The notes under the pieces: generated by a model | What the model was told of the DNA's origin: nothing | What the model saw: only the letters and a program-made list of their open reading frames with translations | The model's database searches: none | In this document: piece after piece, positions 24,614 to 36,259 of the stretch | Position numbering within the stretch: the stretch's first letter is position 1 | Layout: every line of letters starts with the position of its first letter | Translations under genes and position numbers: made by a program | Source of the DNA: Microvelia longipes | Lineage: Eukaryota > Arthropoda > Insecta > Hemiptera > Veliidae | Direction of reading: 5' to 3' | Assembly: GCA_018340805.1 (NCBI GenBank) | Contig: JACMZG010001914.1 | Location: 27,295,132-27,359,131 of the forward strand | Length of the DNA: 64,000 nucleotides

Positions 24614-25969
24614 TTTTTAATATATAGCAAAGTAACACCATTTGTAATCCACCAACAATAGACAATTAGTCGTTTTTTCTATCGACCTGTAGCTCACGTC
24701 TGCAAGCTTAATGTGCGTACATACATTATCTGCACATATCCGGAACCTAATAATTTCTTCCATTAATCTACCTAACTTTATTTCTTTTTCTTAAATTTAT
24801 AATCTATAATAAAAGATCTAGAAAAGTTTCAGTTTACTTTCACTTCTAGTAAAGTCCAGTTTTACTCGACCTTGCTGGAAATTGCAAGGACGCCGGACAT
24901 TCTGTGTTTTACTAAGAATAATTCTCAGTATTGTAAACTGCAACATTTACTTTTGCAACAACCACGTGTATAAGAAAAAACATTTAATATTTGAATTGCT
25001 ACATTTAGTCAAATAATTAATCTTTAATTTCACTTGTCTTAATTATTTTTTTCCAGAAAGATTAAATCTTTTCTTGAGTAAACTTTTTCGGTGTAAATTT
25101 TATTAATAATAAAACAAAATTTACACAATTTATCAGTATTTTATTATTAACAAATTATTAAAATGAATCAATTAATTGTTACTGCGATAAATAAGGCATC
25201 GTAATTAACAAAAGCAAGCTGCCAACAATTGAACGAGGCTTCCCTACCTATTAGATGAAAATTATAGGAGCATATAATAATATTTCTGTTTTAGCTAGCG
25301 TGCACAAGAAAAGTGCACATTCAATAAAATAAATATATCAAGATCTGTGGTAGCCACAAAACTTTAAACATCAATAGAACGTTTTGTCAAACGAATATTC
25401 TTTATATTTTTTAAGTTTAGAGTGACGTCATTTTAAAAAACCGTGATGTATTAACCTTAAAATCAGTTTTTCTTTTCATGAGATTTTATTTTTGTGCCAA
25501 GTTTCTTTAAAATTTGATTACTCATTTATGCTTTAGAGTGATTAAAAGAAATGTGCACATACGTTGGAAAGCTTATTGATGTGATTTCTTATCTCGAGAG
25601 CTGTGCAGCCACAGATGTGGTTGAAGTCTCTTTCTAAGTAGAAAACTTCAAAACATCATTAGAAAGAATTTTTTATTAAAGAAATATTTTTTCGTAATCA
25701 TTTCTGATTGCTTTAAAACTTTAAAGTTACGCCTTGTTAATAAAGCGTGTTGTATTGATCCTATAATATAATCAGTTCTTCCTCTCATAGGATTTTATTT
25801 TTGTGCCAAGTTTCATCTTATATGGATCAAGCGTTTGATACATATTCAATTATTTAGTCCGGAGTAAAAAGAACCACTCAAAGTACTTAAAGCTAAAGTT
25901 TCTATAGAGATCGGCGATAATTTTTTATCTTCATATTTAAAGTATGCAAGTTTATTACTACAAAATAAT
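24614..25969. other. No gene recognised
   Basis: AT-rich. Two loosely similar segments (around 25490 and 25790, TTTTATTTTTGTGCCAAGTTTC in both) show an old direct duplication. Confidence 0.45.
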
Positions 25970-26190
25970 TTTTGAGCGAAGGTTCGCAAGCCGGGAAATT
26001 TTCTTTGAAAAGCGTGCTTTCTTGCTTTTCAATCCATATCTTGCTTCAGTTTCCGCGGTATATGCTTTATAAACAGAGCACTAATTCTATTATTACTACG
26101 TGTGTACTAAGTTTCATTAAAATCTATTTATGTTTACGGCAGTTATTGTGACACGTACATATCCGCCGTCCGAAACTTCTGAAATGAAAG
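25970..26190. repeat. Dispersed repeat, copy 2, related to the ends of the giant foldback
   Basis: The first half matches 2561-2700. The second half carries TTTACGGCAGTTATTGTGAC, ACGTACAT, CGCCGTCC and CTTCTGAAATG.AAGAACTC, the same order as the outer end of the right arm of the foldback at 46515-46615. Confidence 0.7.
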
Positions 26191-26759
26191 AACTCGCTGA
26201 AGTTCTTTTGATAATATTTGGATTGCAAGTTTCCTTAGTTATTAAACTGCCCCGTGCTTATCTGGGAAAAGTATATTTACATGTCACTGAACCGATTCGT
26301 GTAATTTAAGGATAGTACTAAATACTATTCTTGTTACTTCCTAATTGATAAGCTTGATAAGAATCAACAAGTGTTTTAATGACAATTGTTATCAATAGCA
26401 GATCTTTTAAAAAAATTAATAGAGCAAAACTAGTTATATTCTTACAGAAATTGTAATTAACGCAATTAATTATAATTTTAAAATTTAGTGGCTGATGAAT
26501 TGGTGAAGCGAATCAAATTCCTTTTATGTTAATAATAGTTAGTGGTACAAAATTAAGAAATATTTTTTTCGGTGTAAATACTGAACTGTTTGCTGCTTTT
26601 TTAATTTAATCTTAAATTAAATCGAGTTTATTTCTTACATTCACTAAATTAATAGTGATAATTAATAATGATATTACTATTATTGACATAGATATTATTA
26701 TAACAATACATAGGTATTATTATTAGGTATTAGGTATTATTTTAGGTATTATTAGGTAT

Positions 26760-27130
26760 TATTATAACAATACATTTAGGCCTGAAACATCTTTTTGGGG
26801 CTCTCGGGGGCTCTGTGTAACCTCATTGAAACTTCTTTCAAGAGTGAGCTAAGGTTGATTGATTTAGGCTTCCCGCACATTGTTTGTGTTGTAATTTGTA
26901 TTTTTAACATTCTCCTATATAAGTTATTGTAATTTTGTACTGATAATTTGGTTGTATTTATAATCAAAGGTGGTCAGGTTACTTTTTCAGTGATTCACAA
27001 TTTAACCATTAGATTTACCTCCAGTAATAATATCTCTATGCTTTTTTTGAGGCTCACTGGGGCTCTATATAAACCTTATTGAAACCTTCTCCAAGAGCGT
27101 TTTAAGGTTATAATAAATCAATCGTTGTCG
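26760..27130. repeat. Two copies of a dispersed GGCTC-rich repeat
   Basis: Copy 1 begins near 26775 (GGCCTGAAACATCTTTTTGG, GGGGGCTCT, CAAGAGTGAGCTAAGG); copy 2 near 27046 (GAGGCTCACTGGGGCTCT, CCAAGAGCG, AAGGTTATAATAAATCAATC). Further copies: 57920-58025 (+) and 32860-33180 (-, twice). A GGTATTATTA simple repeat lies just before at 26695-26770. The open frame 26776-26967 (-) is repeat DNA. Confidence 0.7.
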
Positions 27131-27158
27131 GCTGTTCGCACATTGTTAGTGTTTTTTA

Positions 27159-27288
27159 GCGAATTTTCATAATGAAAATGACGCTTATGAGGTTGTTCGG
27201 ATGACGGAAGTTGAGGGTGGGAGTGAGTGGAATCGGTTCCTATTGGCTTCCTGATAACAAAAATGTATGTCCGAAAAAAGTTTATATA

Positions 27289-27374
<86 letters not shown>

Positions 27375-27560
27375 GTATGTAAGAGTTTCTACCCTTTCGT
27401 ATGGCGAACGATAACTCTCGAAGGCGTTCTCAAATTGAAACGAAACTTTGCAAATCGCGAGATGTATGGAGGTTACGAGGCCTATTGTTTATAAAAACAT
27501 TATGACGTCATCAACCAAAGTTATGACGTCATGAAAAAAAAATTTTTTGAAACTTAAAAT
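27159..27560. repeat. MITE end fragment, (TA)n array and adjoining repeat body
   Basis: 27159-27260 reads AGCGAATTTTCATAATGAAA, TTATGAGGTTGTTCGGATGA, like the ends of the MITE at 24126. A (TA)n array fills 27281-27377. After it comes GAACGATAACTCTCGAAGG and two TTATGACGTCAT boxes (27500-27540). Open frames in the TA array are artefacts. Confidence 0.7.
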
Positions 27561-28320
27561 GGCTTTAAAACAAGGTATCTAGTATTTAGGTAGACGGCTA
27601 GCTGAATCGATTAAGACCAATTTCAGCTTAATCGAACCATCACAAATGGCGCAATTGGTATACATATATATATAATCTTGTATATATGTATACGTCTAGG
27701 TCAAAGACTCGTACGATATCTGTTGGGTTCAGTAGTGTTAGAGGGTGGGGATATAGTATAAAAGAGATACCTCTACCTCTTGCTCCATCATGGTAAGCCT
27801 ACTGTCCCAGAGAGACAGGGCAAAAATGGCTTCCACTGAACCACGCCGAGCTAAGCAGACCCGTAAAGAGGAAGAACATCGAAGTAGTCTTTATATGGTC
27901 GAAGTTATTCTAAAACGAATGCGACCAGTTTCAGCTCAATCGGACAATCCTAAGTGACGCAAACGGTATTTTTATTTTAAATAATCATGAATATATTTTT
28001 TTCAACCTTAAAATTTTACTCAAATAAACAATTTGTTTACAAAAAAAAATTTGACATTTTTCTTTAAATTATATAAACAATCATAAATGTAAGTAAGAGT
28101 TGAAGTCAGTTAGAAGTCATTCTAAAACCATTGCGACCGGTTTCAGCTCAATCAGACAATCTTTAGTGACGGAAACGGTATTTTTATTTAAAAACAAAAA
28201 TCATGAATAATATATCTTTGTTTATAATGTTTCTTAATTTTAATATTATAGCATACTATTAATAATAGAGTATTAATAAAATCTTAATTAGTAAAATCAA
28301 ATTTGTGAGAAAGCCTATCA
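27561..28320. repeat. Repeat DNA with internal direct repeats
   Basis: TTTCAGCTYAATCG blocks recur at about 27626, 27930 and 28140, each near a CGAAGTTATTCTAAAACNA-like block and AGTGACGNAAACGGTA. No gene is seen. Confidence 0.55.
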
Positions 28321-28520
28321 GGCCCGCGAAGCGGGCCTGTGTGGAGAGGCTGTGAAAATTCGCTAGATACATGGCAAAATGCCATGTAACAAGAACAATA
28401 ATGAAACAACACATAATACAAAACAACAACAATGTGGCCGCAAAGCGGCCACAGGGAGGCCCCCGGGCCGCGAAGCGGCCCGGTGGGCCGACGCCGCGTA
28501 GCGGCTACGGGCCGAAGGCC
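28321..28520. repeat. GC-rich cluster of five stable hairpins
   Basis: In order: GGCCCGCGAAGCGGGCC (28321), GTGGCCGCAAAGCGGCCAC (28434), GGGCCGCGAAGCGGCCC (28465), GCCGCGTAGCGGC (28492) and CGGGCCGAAGGCCCG (28509). Most stems close on three- or four-base loops such as GAA. A worn copy of the last four lies at 54221-54320. Open frame 28371-28637 across it is not believed to be a gene. Confidence 0.85.
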
Positions 28521-28599
28521 CGTATTTGTATTTTAAATGTTCTACTCTTAGTTACTGAAATTTTGTACTGTTTGTATGATCATATAAATAGTAGGCGTT

Positions 28600-29175
28600 G
28601 TTCTTATTTTACGCTTGAACCCGTAGGGTCATTTTAGCGTTTTTACTTTTCCGAATGCCACTCTACTGATAACCCCTAGAATTTATGCACAGACTCTAAT
28701 CAGGGAAAACTTCAGTACTTCTACCCTTCCCTTTACGAAAATGCAGCTGTGACCAGGTTCACTGTTTGTTTAGTATATTGTCTCTAGTTCCACTAGCCTC
28801 AGATCACTAGGAGGCGCTTTCCGAAACCGATCATATCATCCCTAATCACGAGAAACCTCAAAATCTCACGGATTTAGCGGTGACACCGGTAAATCCGGGT
28901 CTCTACTTTCACTGTACTCGGTCCGAGGGTTCAGCATCTAACCGAGCCGTTCTGCCGAACATCGTCTTTAAATGAGCTGGAGACAACAGAAACATGGATG
29001 ACAATGTCCAACCCCGCATTTGCGTAACAGCCAAAGGAAAACCCACGTAAAACCTAGGCTGGGTTGGCCGGCCTTGAATTCAAGTCCTTCCGAGAGAACG
29101 CTACGTGATATAAGGTCCTCCCTAGCTGGATTTGAACCCTCGACCACCCGGTTGTAAGGCGAGCGGGAGTTTCGA
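28600..29175 (-). repeat. SINE-like element with tRNA-type head
   Basis: On the minus strand it starts near 29175 with GCTCGCCTTACAACCGGGTG and a B-box-like GGGTTCAAATCC (29139-29128). The body includes GTGGGTTTTCCTTTGGC and ACGCAAATGCGGGGTTGG, as in SINEs of other insects. Its 3' half is shared with 6300-6800. The GC content is well above its surroundings. Confidence 0.65.
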
Positions 29176-29849
29176 TGGTGTTCAGGTTACTTTTTTATAT
29201 TACAAAATTCAGCCGATAGGGCCACTCTAGCAACGATATCTCTATGGTTTTTGCACTTAGCTTTATCTGCACTGCTTTATCTTAGCGTGATTATCTAGTC
29301 TGAGATATTCAGTGGTAAATTCTAAATAGTGATACTTAAAACAAGCTTGTTTCAAGAGAAATTTGCTTAGCTTTACTAGTCATAGTTATAAGAAGTTAAT
29401 AATTCATTTATAATTCTCTACTATTCATATTTGATTATTAATTCAATTCACAGTGCATACGACTTGATCCAGTTTTACATGTATCAAGTCATATAAAATC
29501 AATTAAATATAATAATTCCGCCTTTCACATTGTGATAAATCGATGTGTCATTGAGTTACATAATGTTGAGAGAGGGTGAGAGAAAGACATAGAACCAATA
29601 CATTATTTACTAAGATAAATGATGAAGCATGTATAAATGAATAGAACTATTAATATGCATAATTTAATGTGTCTATTTACATATTAATGCGTCTTGTACT
29701 ATTATTTAAGGTGTAATTGCTCTGGGTAGCGAGTTATAAATTTGAATTTTTGGCATTATTATTACTTTTTTAATTAGTTGGATTGTTCATTAGGCATAAC
29801 TGAAGTTATGCACTACAAAAATATAAATAAAATTTAAATGAAGATAATT
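29176..29849. other. No gene recognised
   Basis: AT-rich sequence with no supported exon. Confidence 0.4.
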
Positions 29850-30440
29850 ATGACAGCCAAGATCCTATTAAACCTCTTGGTTCATACAAAGTTAACTGTA
29901 GGCTTGTCTGGAGTGCTTACAAAACCTTTTGAGCTTGTCGCTCAACAATGATTGGGCAATCAGATGGGTGCCTGATTATAAGGGAATTGAAGGCAATTAG
30001 ATGGGTGCCTGACTATAAGGTAATTGAAGGCAATAAGATAGGTTCATGACCATAAGGAAATTGGAGGCAATCAGATGGGTGCATGACTTTAAGGGAATTG
30101 GAGGCAATGAGTATGCAGACATCCTTATAAACACAGGAGTCTGATATTACTCCAGTGGCCCTGAACTCATAGTAGCCATACCCAATACTATAGCCAAGAG
30201 TGTTGTCAAAGATTGACTCTTAACCAATCACCTGGACCATTGAAGCAAATCCTCTGGCATGAGGCACAGCAAACTCATGTTAAAAGGACCTAATCCAAAG
30301 CTGACTGAGAATCTCCTCAGTCTAAGCAGAACTTAGAACAGTAACTGGACTATTAACTGGTTACTACCGCCTTCGCAAACACCTTCATACCATTGGCCAG
30401 TGTAACACCTTTAAACACAGCACAGTGTGCAGTTTTAAGT
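29850..30440 (+). pseudogene. RNase H end of a non-LTR retrotransposon, with a 37-bp unit repeated four times
   Basis: Readable as the RNase H domain of an I/Jockey-like LINE: WVPDYKGIEGN, then NEYADILINTG, then AIPNTIAKSVVKD and LLTNHLDHW, then LMLKGPNPKLTENLLSLSR, then NWTINWLLPP. Two Trp codons have become TGA and other stops are present, so it is dead. The stretch encoding WVP..KGIEGN is a 37-bp unit in four tandem copies (starts 29963, 30000, 30037, 30074). The unit is not a multiple of three, so each copy shifts the frame. The 5' part of the element is missing or too worn to see. Confidence 0.85.
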
Positions 30441-31435
30441 AGGATTTACTGTTGAAAAAAAAGACAAAATATTGAGTTACCATTTGTAATATAAATGATA
30501 AGCTGTAAAATGGAAATATTATTTATTTCTCTATATTTACTTTTTATAAGTTTAGTTTGTTTATTATTTAAATAGTAAATATCTCTAGTCTGATTGATAC
30601 GCATGCAGGTAATTTACATTTTCATTGTTTTGTTAATAAATAATAAAATATTTTAATCAGTACATATATATAGCAAACTAGTGCTTCAAACTAATTTTTA
30701 CCATGTATAACCACCTGTTCTTATTATTTTTGATCTATTAGGTACGTTTACTAGTATTTTATTGAAATTGATAAATTAACCTGTTACTGACATTTAGGAT
30801 TAATAAAATCCCCATTGTAGTTATACTAAGAAAAATGCAAGGTCATAAAGCAGGTTTTATTTATGGGAAAAATAATAATTTGTAGTAATATTGGTAAAAA
30901 TAAAAGTACAAATATTATGTATGTTTTTAATAGGTGTTTAAATTATTCGAATTTCGTCAAGGAATGAAAATAATGTTATGTTTTATATAGTTTTTTATAT
31001 TCATTCTTAAAATTAATGCTGCTTAATATTTGGATTGTTTTATAATTTTAAACTTCGTATATTAAAATGTTATAAAACGAATCAATTTATATAAAGAGAA
31101 TGGTATAATATGCAATGATAAAAAAATCAGAGAATAACAAGCAAGCACACATGGGAAGATGGTTCTCAAAGGCCTGAAGATGTCGTGATATTAGAAGCGA
31201 AAGGTCAGGTATTTTGTTGTTGAGCCCCCACTTCATGAAGTAAAGAGGTTATGACCCTTTGATTTTTACCCTTCTTTAAGTTTATAAATCATCCATGTGT
31301 TATATCGTATGCATTGTGAATATTAAATATTAAAAAACAATTTTTAAAACTTAGTAGCTGTTAAAACTGGAAGTAAAGTCTAAATAGTATATTATACTAC
31401 TAGACTGTGATATGAATATTTTTTCCGAAGTGACT
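30441..31435. other. No gene recognised
   Basis: AT-rich. No repeat partner was found in the window. Confidence 0.4.
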
Positions 31436-31470
31436 ATATTTACTGGCGAGCGTAGCGAGTTAGTAAATAT
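31436..31470. repeat. Hairpin whose loop is the array motif
   Basis: Stem ATATTTACT (31436-31444) pairs exactly with AGTAAATAT (31462-31470). The loop GGCGAGCGTAGCGAGTT is a variant of the motif repeated in the giant foldback arms (GCGAGCGTAGCGA also occurs there). Confidence 0.8.
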
Positions 31471-32149
31471 GAGCTGTGGTAAAAAAGCCATTCATAGCCA
31501 TGTAGTATATGCTATTTTTTCTGATATAAAGGGAAATAATAAAATAAATAACACTTACAAAACATTTTTATTAACCGCTTTCATCGCTTAAGTTTTTAAC
31601 TCTGATGGAGTTGCTACCAACTCAGTGCCATTTAAATCACTTTCAAACATTGTAAATAATACTTTCTAACAAATAAATACAAAATAGTAATTAATTTAAT
31701 TTTGATCGTAAAGAAACACGAAAAAAGATATTCAGAAACATATCTAACAGAAAGAAAGATATTCTGATAAAACAGTGTTGCTATCTAGCAGAACCATTCC
31801 TGAACTACAACCAGAATGTGGTCTTCAGTGCTCCTCGCGGCAAATAAATAAACTCCCAGTTGTACAAAAAAAAATATTTTTTGTACACCGTACAAAAAGT
31901 ATTTTTTATACACCGTACAAAAAAAAACTCTTCTTACAGTGGATACAAATTTGATATTTCACTTTAAAAAAAACATGTGTAATTTTTAAATATGTTTAAC
32001 TGGGTAAGAAATGAGGTATAAATAATAGTTACTTTAGCTTCTAAAAATATATATTCCTCTTACTTGTAATTATAATAGATTTACAACTAATGCAGCAAGT
32101 GGTGAAATTAAATGTAAACAAAATAGTAAACTATAAGAGGAGCCTATAG
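31471..32149. other. No gene; short TACACCGTACAAAAA repeats
   Basis: Around 31863-31930 a TTGTACACCGTACAAAAA-like unit occurs two to three times. Otherwise nothing is recognised. Confidence 0.5.
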
Positions 32150-32280
32150 AATGGTTGTTAGTTACGCTCGTGCGGTTGCTTGCTAACCGCTGATCTGCTT
32201 GGTCAGCTGATACAGAAACGCAGTGAGATCGACAGACCGTTACGACTAATCCTTACGGAATCTCACCTGTCCACGGTATT
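32150..32280. other. Unexplained GC-balanced block
   Basis: About 130 bases near 47% GC in AT-rich DNA, with short inverted repeats (GCGGTTGC / GCTAACCGC; GATCTGC..GGTCAGC). It does not read as protein and does not match another place in the window. It could be an old element end or a small RNA gene; nothing decides. Confidence 0.3.
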
Positions 32281-32400
32281 TACTTGCAAATTAACCGCTT
32301 TTTCTTAATTTTGTTTTGATGTATTTTTAGTTAAAGTAATATTTGCCTTTTTTTAAATAAAATTTAAGCGTTTTACACATAGAAATATTGCTACTAGAGG

Positions 32401-32458
32401 CAGTGGAGTAGCCAGGATTTAATTTCGGGAGGGGCTGAATGTTAAAAATTGTATATGT

Positions 32459-32523
<65 letters not shown>

Positions 32524-32717
32524 TATTTGTATATTGTTCAATGTTTTTCAAATTATGTTCATATCTTTCAATTTCATTCTATTTTTTTATATATTATGAT
32601 ATTTGTATTATAAGTTTTATTTTTTTCACACATTTTTTGCGGGTTTAGGTTATGTAAAAATTTGGGGGGGGGGGGGCAGCTGAAGCCCCCCCCCCCCCCC
32701 CCCTGGCTACGCCACTG
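32401..32717. mobile_element. hAT-type MITE with perfect 8-bp target duplication
   Basis: Ends CAGTGGAGTAGCCAGG (32401-32416) and CCTGGCTACGCCACTG (32702-32717) are inverted with one mismatch. ACTAGAGG flanks it on both sides (32393-32400 and 32718-32725). An 8-bp duplication and CAGTGG ends are the signature of hAT transposons. Inside are a (TA)n array (32462-32524) and, near the right end, a poly-G run followed after CAGCTGAAG by a poly-C run that can fold on it. It encodes no transposase. Confidence 0.92.
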
Positions 32718-32859
32718 ACTAGAGGGGTTGAATTTTGAAACATCGAGAACATAACCTAAACCCCTTTGACAATTACTATAATCAAATAAACATTACGAAA
32801 TTGCTATAAGTTGTATAGTAGAACGTTTATAGTACAAAATTATGTGTGAAAAGTCGACG

Positions 32860-33180
32860 ATTTATTATAACCTTAACTCACTCTTAAAGGAGGTTTCAAT
32901 AAAGTTACCCCCCCCCCTTTTTTTGTGGCCCTTTGAGCAAAAAAAAATAAATAAAAAAAAGATGCTTCAAACTTCTCAATATTTTAAGATAGGCTATGCC
33001 CCCTTTAGTAATATATCTCCGGATAATATAATATATCAGGTTATATAATATAATATATCTACCGGAAAGAAGTTTAGAAAATTTAGCTTTATAACCTAGC
33101 TTTATAATTTAGCCCCTGTGAGCACAAAAAAAGAAATAAAAAAAAGATGCTTTATTTAGCTTTATAACCTATATAACATT
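32860..33180 (-). repeat. Two inverted copies of the GGCTC-rich dispersed repeat
   Basis: ATTATAACCTTAACTCACTC, GGAGGTTTCAATAA and AAAAAAAGATGCTT are complements of the family at 26760-27130. A second, shorter copy lies at 33090-33160. Open frame 32842-33048 is repeat DNA. Confidence 0.65.
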
Positions 33181-34174
33181 CATTCTTAATATCTTTGAAC
33201 AAAAGATATTGGTTCATTTAACTCTTTTAAATCTGTAAATAGAAAGATTTAAATATTTAATTGTAAAAACGTTTTAAATGAAATTCATTAATTATGTAGA
33301 TGGATCAATATGCTCCGATGTGTATGCCCCAGAAGCTAAACTTTAACATTCAATCTCGACTTGAAAAGGAACTATTGAAGTTTCGGTAATAACTTAACTT
33401 TTATTATTTTTCGAAGGGATCTCTATGGACGAATGTCATTTGACGAAAATTTCCCTGATATAGTATAGCAATTTGCTTGTTACATTCCCTAGGTGTCTTT
33501 TGCACAATTATATTGTGTCACTTTTTTGGTTCTTTTACTAGACTTAAAAGTTATTTTTTCTATAATTTTTTTAATTATAATACAAATTAAAACTTCATCA
33601 GGTGATTCAAAATAGCATTGCAACTTTATAATTTTCATCTCTTGTGTGTTTTCTGTGTCATGTAGTTCCACTTCAAATTAAAACTAAAAAAGAGAACAAA
33701 AATTCAAAAAAACCTGTCCTTTTGATGTACGAAGTTATTTTTTGGAATTATATAACTTTTTAATTTGCCATAACCTTGGTTTGTGTAACCTACTAATAGT
33801 TATTTAGCTCGCATTACTTTCTCTGTTTACATTCTGAATGATATAAATCTAGATCACTTCCTATGTAATTTGATCTTAATGTTTTCTATGTTAAAATATA
33901 AATTAAATGATTGCAGATGATATTAAACTGGTTTTCTTAAGTTTTTTGTACTAATATTATTAAAAATTATTTTTAAGTTCAAAAATGTTTGTCTGATCGT
34001 AAAATGAATGACTTTTTGACCTGAATAAATGATCTTATTAAGTTGTAGTTTTAATACAATATTTTAAAATAATATATTAATCTTTTTTTGTTTTCAATTT
34101 ATAGTGAGGTAAATATATTTATAAAAATTTGGTTGTATAAATTTTTGCATTTAATTTACCGAACGCTATTTTCG
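33181..34174. other. No gene recognised
   Basis: AT-rich. The 60-codon minus-strand frame at 33489-33671 shows no domain. Confidence 0.4.
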
Positions 34175-34460
34175 TGTTTTTACTTTTCTTTCTTTATACC
34201 GTAGGTATATTGGAAAAGTATTGCGATTGCACTAAAAAAACCGAGACCAGGATTTCAATTGAATTATCTCCATTTCAGGTGTTTTAAAATGTTTTTTTAC
34301 TAAACTGCCTGTCTGTAGGTTTTTGAGGATGAGCGAAGCGAATCCGAAGACTTACTTGAATATAAACTAGGTGAATATCATATCCTAAGGACCAAGCAAG
34401 TCCAGTCGAAAATGGTAAGAGATAGCGTAGAGAATCCAATATGGCGAGGAAACGTTATCC
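34175..34460. repeat. Family K end (-) followed by a GAGCGAAGCGA-bearing repeat (+)
   Basis: 34175-34230 is the complement of the family K end (TTTACTTTTCTTTCTTTATA, CCGTAGGTATATTGGAAAAG). GAGGATGAGCGAAGCGAATC at 34325 matches, in the other orientation, 59530-59560 of the 5S-derived repeat. Confidence 0.6.
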
Positions 34461-34559
34461 TATTTTTCTTTATACTGTAACTCTTTGCTCTCACCCTAAC
34501 TAGAATGCAATAACAATCTGACTAGACAGCAATAACAATTCATGAAGCTGTCTTAAAAC

Positions 34560-34900
34560 GGGGCAGTATTTAAGATAGATAACAGGAAATAATAGTTATA
34601 TCAAAGATGACCGAACTAAATACTTATGACAGAACTTAGTCTTATGACTGATTGTGATAAAAGAACACAACTGACTTATGACAAAAATGAAGTTTTATAA
34701 TTGACAGGTCTTAAAGTAATAATTCTCGGTCTGTAGACCAACAGGCAGAACGTACTCTTATGACTGATAAAAGAACACAACTGACTTATGACAAAATTTT
34801 AAGTTATTACAATTGATACATCTTAAAGTAATCATTCTCAGCCTGTAGGCCAACAATGTCAGTATTTAAGTCTAATGACAGGAACAAGACTACATTGTCC
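34560..34900 (+). repeat. Tandem duplication of about 115 bp
   Basis: CAGAAC..A.TCTTATGACTGAT, AAAAGAACACAACTGACTTA and TCTTAAAGTAAT occur twice (from about 34630 and 34746). CAGTATTTAAG and GACAGGAA-like blocks lie outside both units (34563 and 34858), which suggests an older, larger duplication around it. Confidence 0.8.
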
Positions 34901-35559
34901 ACTCATTATTCGAATAATAGAGTCATACTATTGTCTATAATTATAAATAAATATTTTTTGGGTTAGTCTATATCTCATCTGCACCCACTTGGATAATTTT
35001 ATACCTGTACATAATATCTAATAGTATCTATAATCGAAACTAAAGGTTATGTCAAAACATATATCCCATGAGAGATCTTTTGACCTTACGTACATAATGT
35101 ACTTGTTCGAAATTATTTAAATATTTAGGCTAATACTCCGAAAAGAACTTTCTTCATCTCTTACCAAATTTCTGTCGTAACTTCATTTCACTTATCCATT
35201 ATTCATTGTTCCTACCCTATAATTATAACATTATTGGTTATTAATTAAGTGTATAACCTTCTTTAAACATATATCCTTCCTTTGACTAAAAACAATAGAA
35301 TTCTCTTAAAATCTTCACTAACACTATTATACTTGAGAACGAAGGATTCTATTTCATATTTTTATTGTTAAGTATAAAAACTATATCTTTATTAAGACTA
35401 AACTGGGTCAATGCACCTTGAGCTCTGTAATGTTTAGGCGGAGTCTTTGTCTACAGAACTTTACCTTGCTTTGCTTTCATTGTTTTTCGTTACTTAATAT
35501 TATTTTAATTTTAGTTATTAATGATTTTATTATTGATTATTATGTATACCAAGAGCCTA
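34901..35559. other. No gene recognised
   Basis: AT-rich sequence; nothing supported. Confidence 0.4.
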
Positions 35560-36250
35560 TAATATGTGACTCATTTTGTGCAACTTAAAACCAAATTTTT
35601 CTGAAAATGTACCCTAAATTATCAAGGAAAAGCATTGTCTGCATTTCCAGAGTGGAGCCCTTCATATGATTGGGCATGTTCAAAATTTTATAAATTTGCA
35701 CATATTTCAGTTTTATTGTTATATGTGGTTTCCTGAAGGTCGTGTTCAAAACATGAATTGATAAAATTTCCTATAAAACGAGTGTTTAACCATTAAAATT
35801 GGACCACTACAACCAAAGTTATGGCTCTTTAAAAAGTATCAAAAAAATGATTAATCGATGCAATTACAGCAAACTTCTTTGGAAACATATTGGCTTTTTA
35901 TGCATTTTTTTGGCCATTTAACAAATGTTATAACTTTAGTTGTATTTGTTCGATTTTGACGAAAAAACACTCGTTTTATAGAACATTTTATCAGCTTTAA
36001 AAAATGTTCTCTTCGTGTATTGCACGCGACCCACAGGGAACCACAGGGAAATTTATAGCAAGAATAATGTAATTTGTGCGATTTCATAAAATGTTAAGTA
36101 TGCGCCATCATATGAAGAGCTACAATATGAATAGGCAGAGAATGTTTTTTCTTCATAATTGAAGGTATATTTACAGGAAAATTTGGTTCGAAATTTAAGC
36201 TCATTGTTGTTGATAAATATATCAACAACTTTATTGATACATAGCATACA
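35560..36250. mobile_element. Foldback element, fuller copy of the family at 4190-4670
   Basis: The two halves pair: TTCATATGATTGGGCATG with CATCATATGAAGAG, GTGGTTTCCTGAAGGTCGTG with CACGCGACCCACAGGG, AACGAGTGTTTAACC with AAAACACTCGTTTTATAG, and AAGTTATGGCTC with TGTTATAACTTTAG. The middle is near 35875. The minus-strand open frames here (35851-36282) are artefacts of the repeat. Confidence 0.8.
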
Positions 36251-36259
36251 TACATCAAT

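Noticed and set aside
27211..27494. Tyr/Ile-rich open frames through (TA)n arrays (also 32327-32648, 58996-59190, 62063-62272)
   Set aside because: TATATA reads as Tyr-Ile in any genome; no other coding signal.
29128..29175. A genuine tRNA gene
   Set aside because: Only the anticodon-side and T-arm-like parts are seen and the acceptor stem does not pair; a SINE head explains it better.
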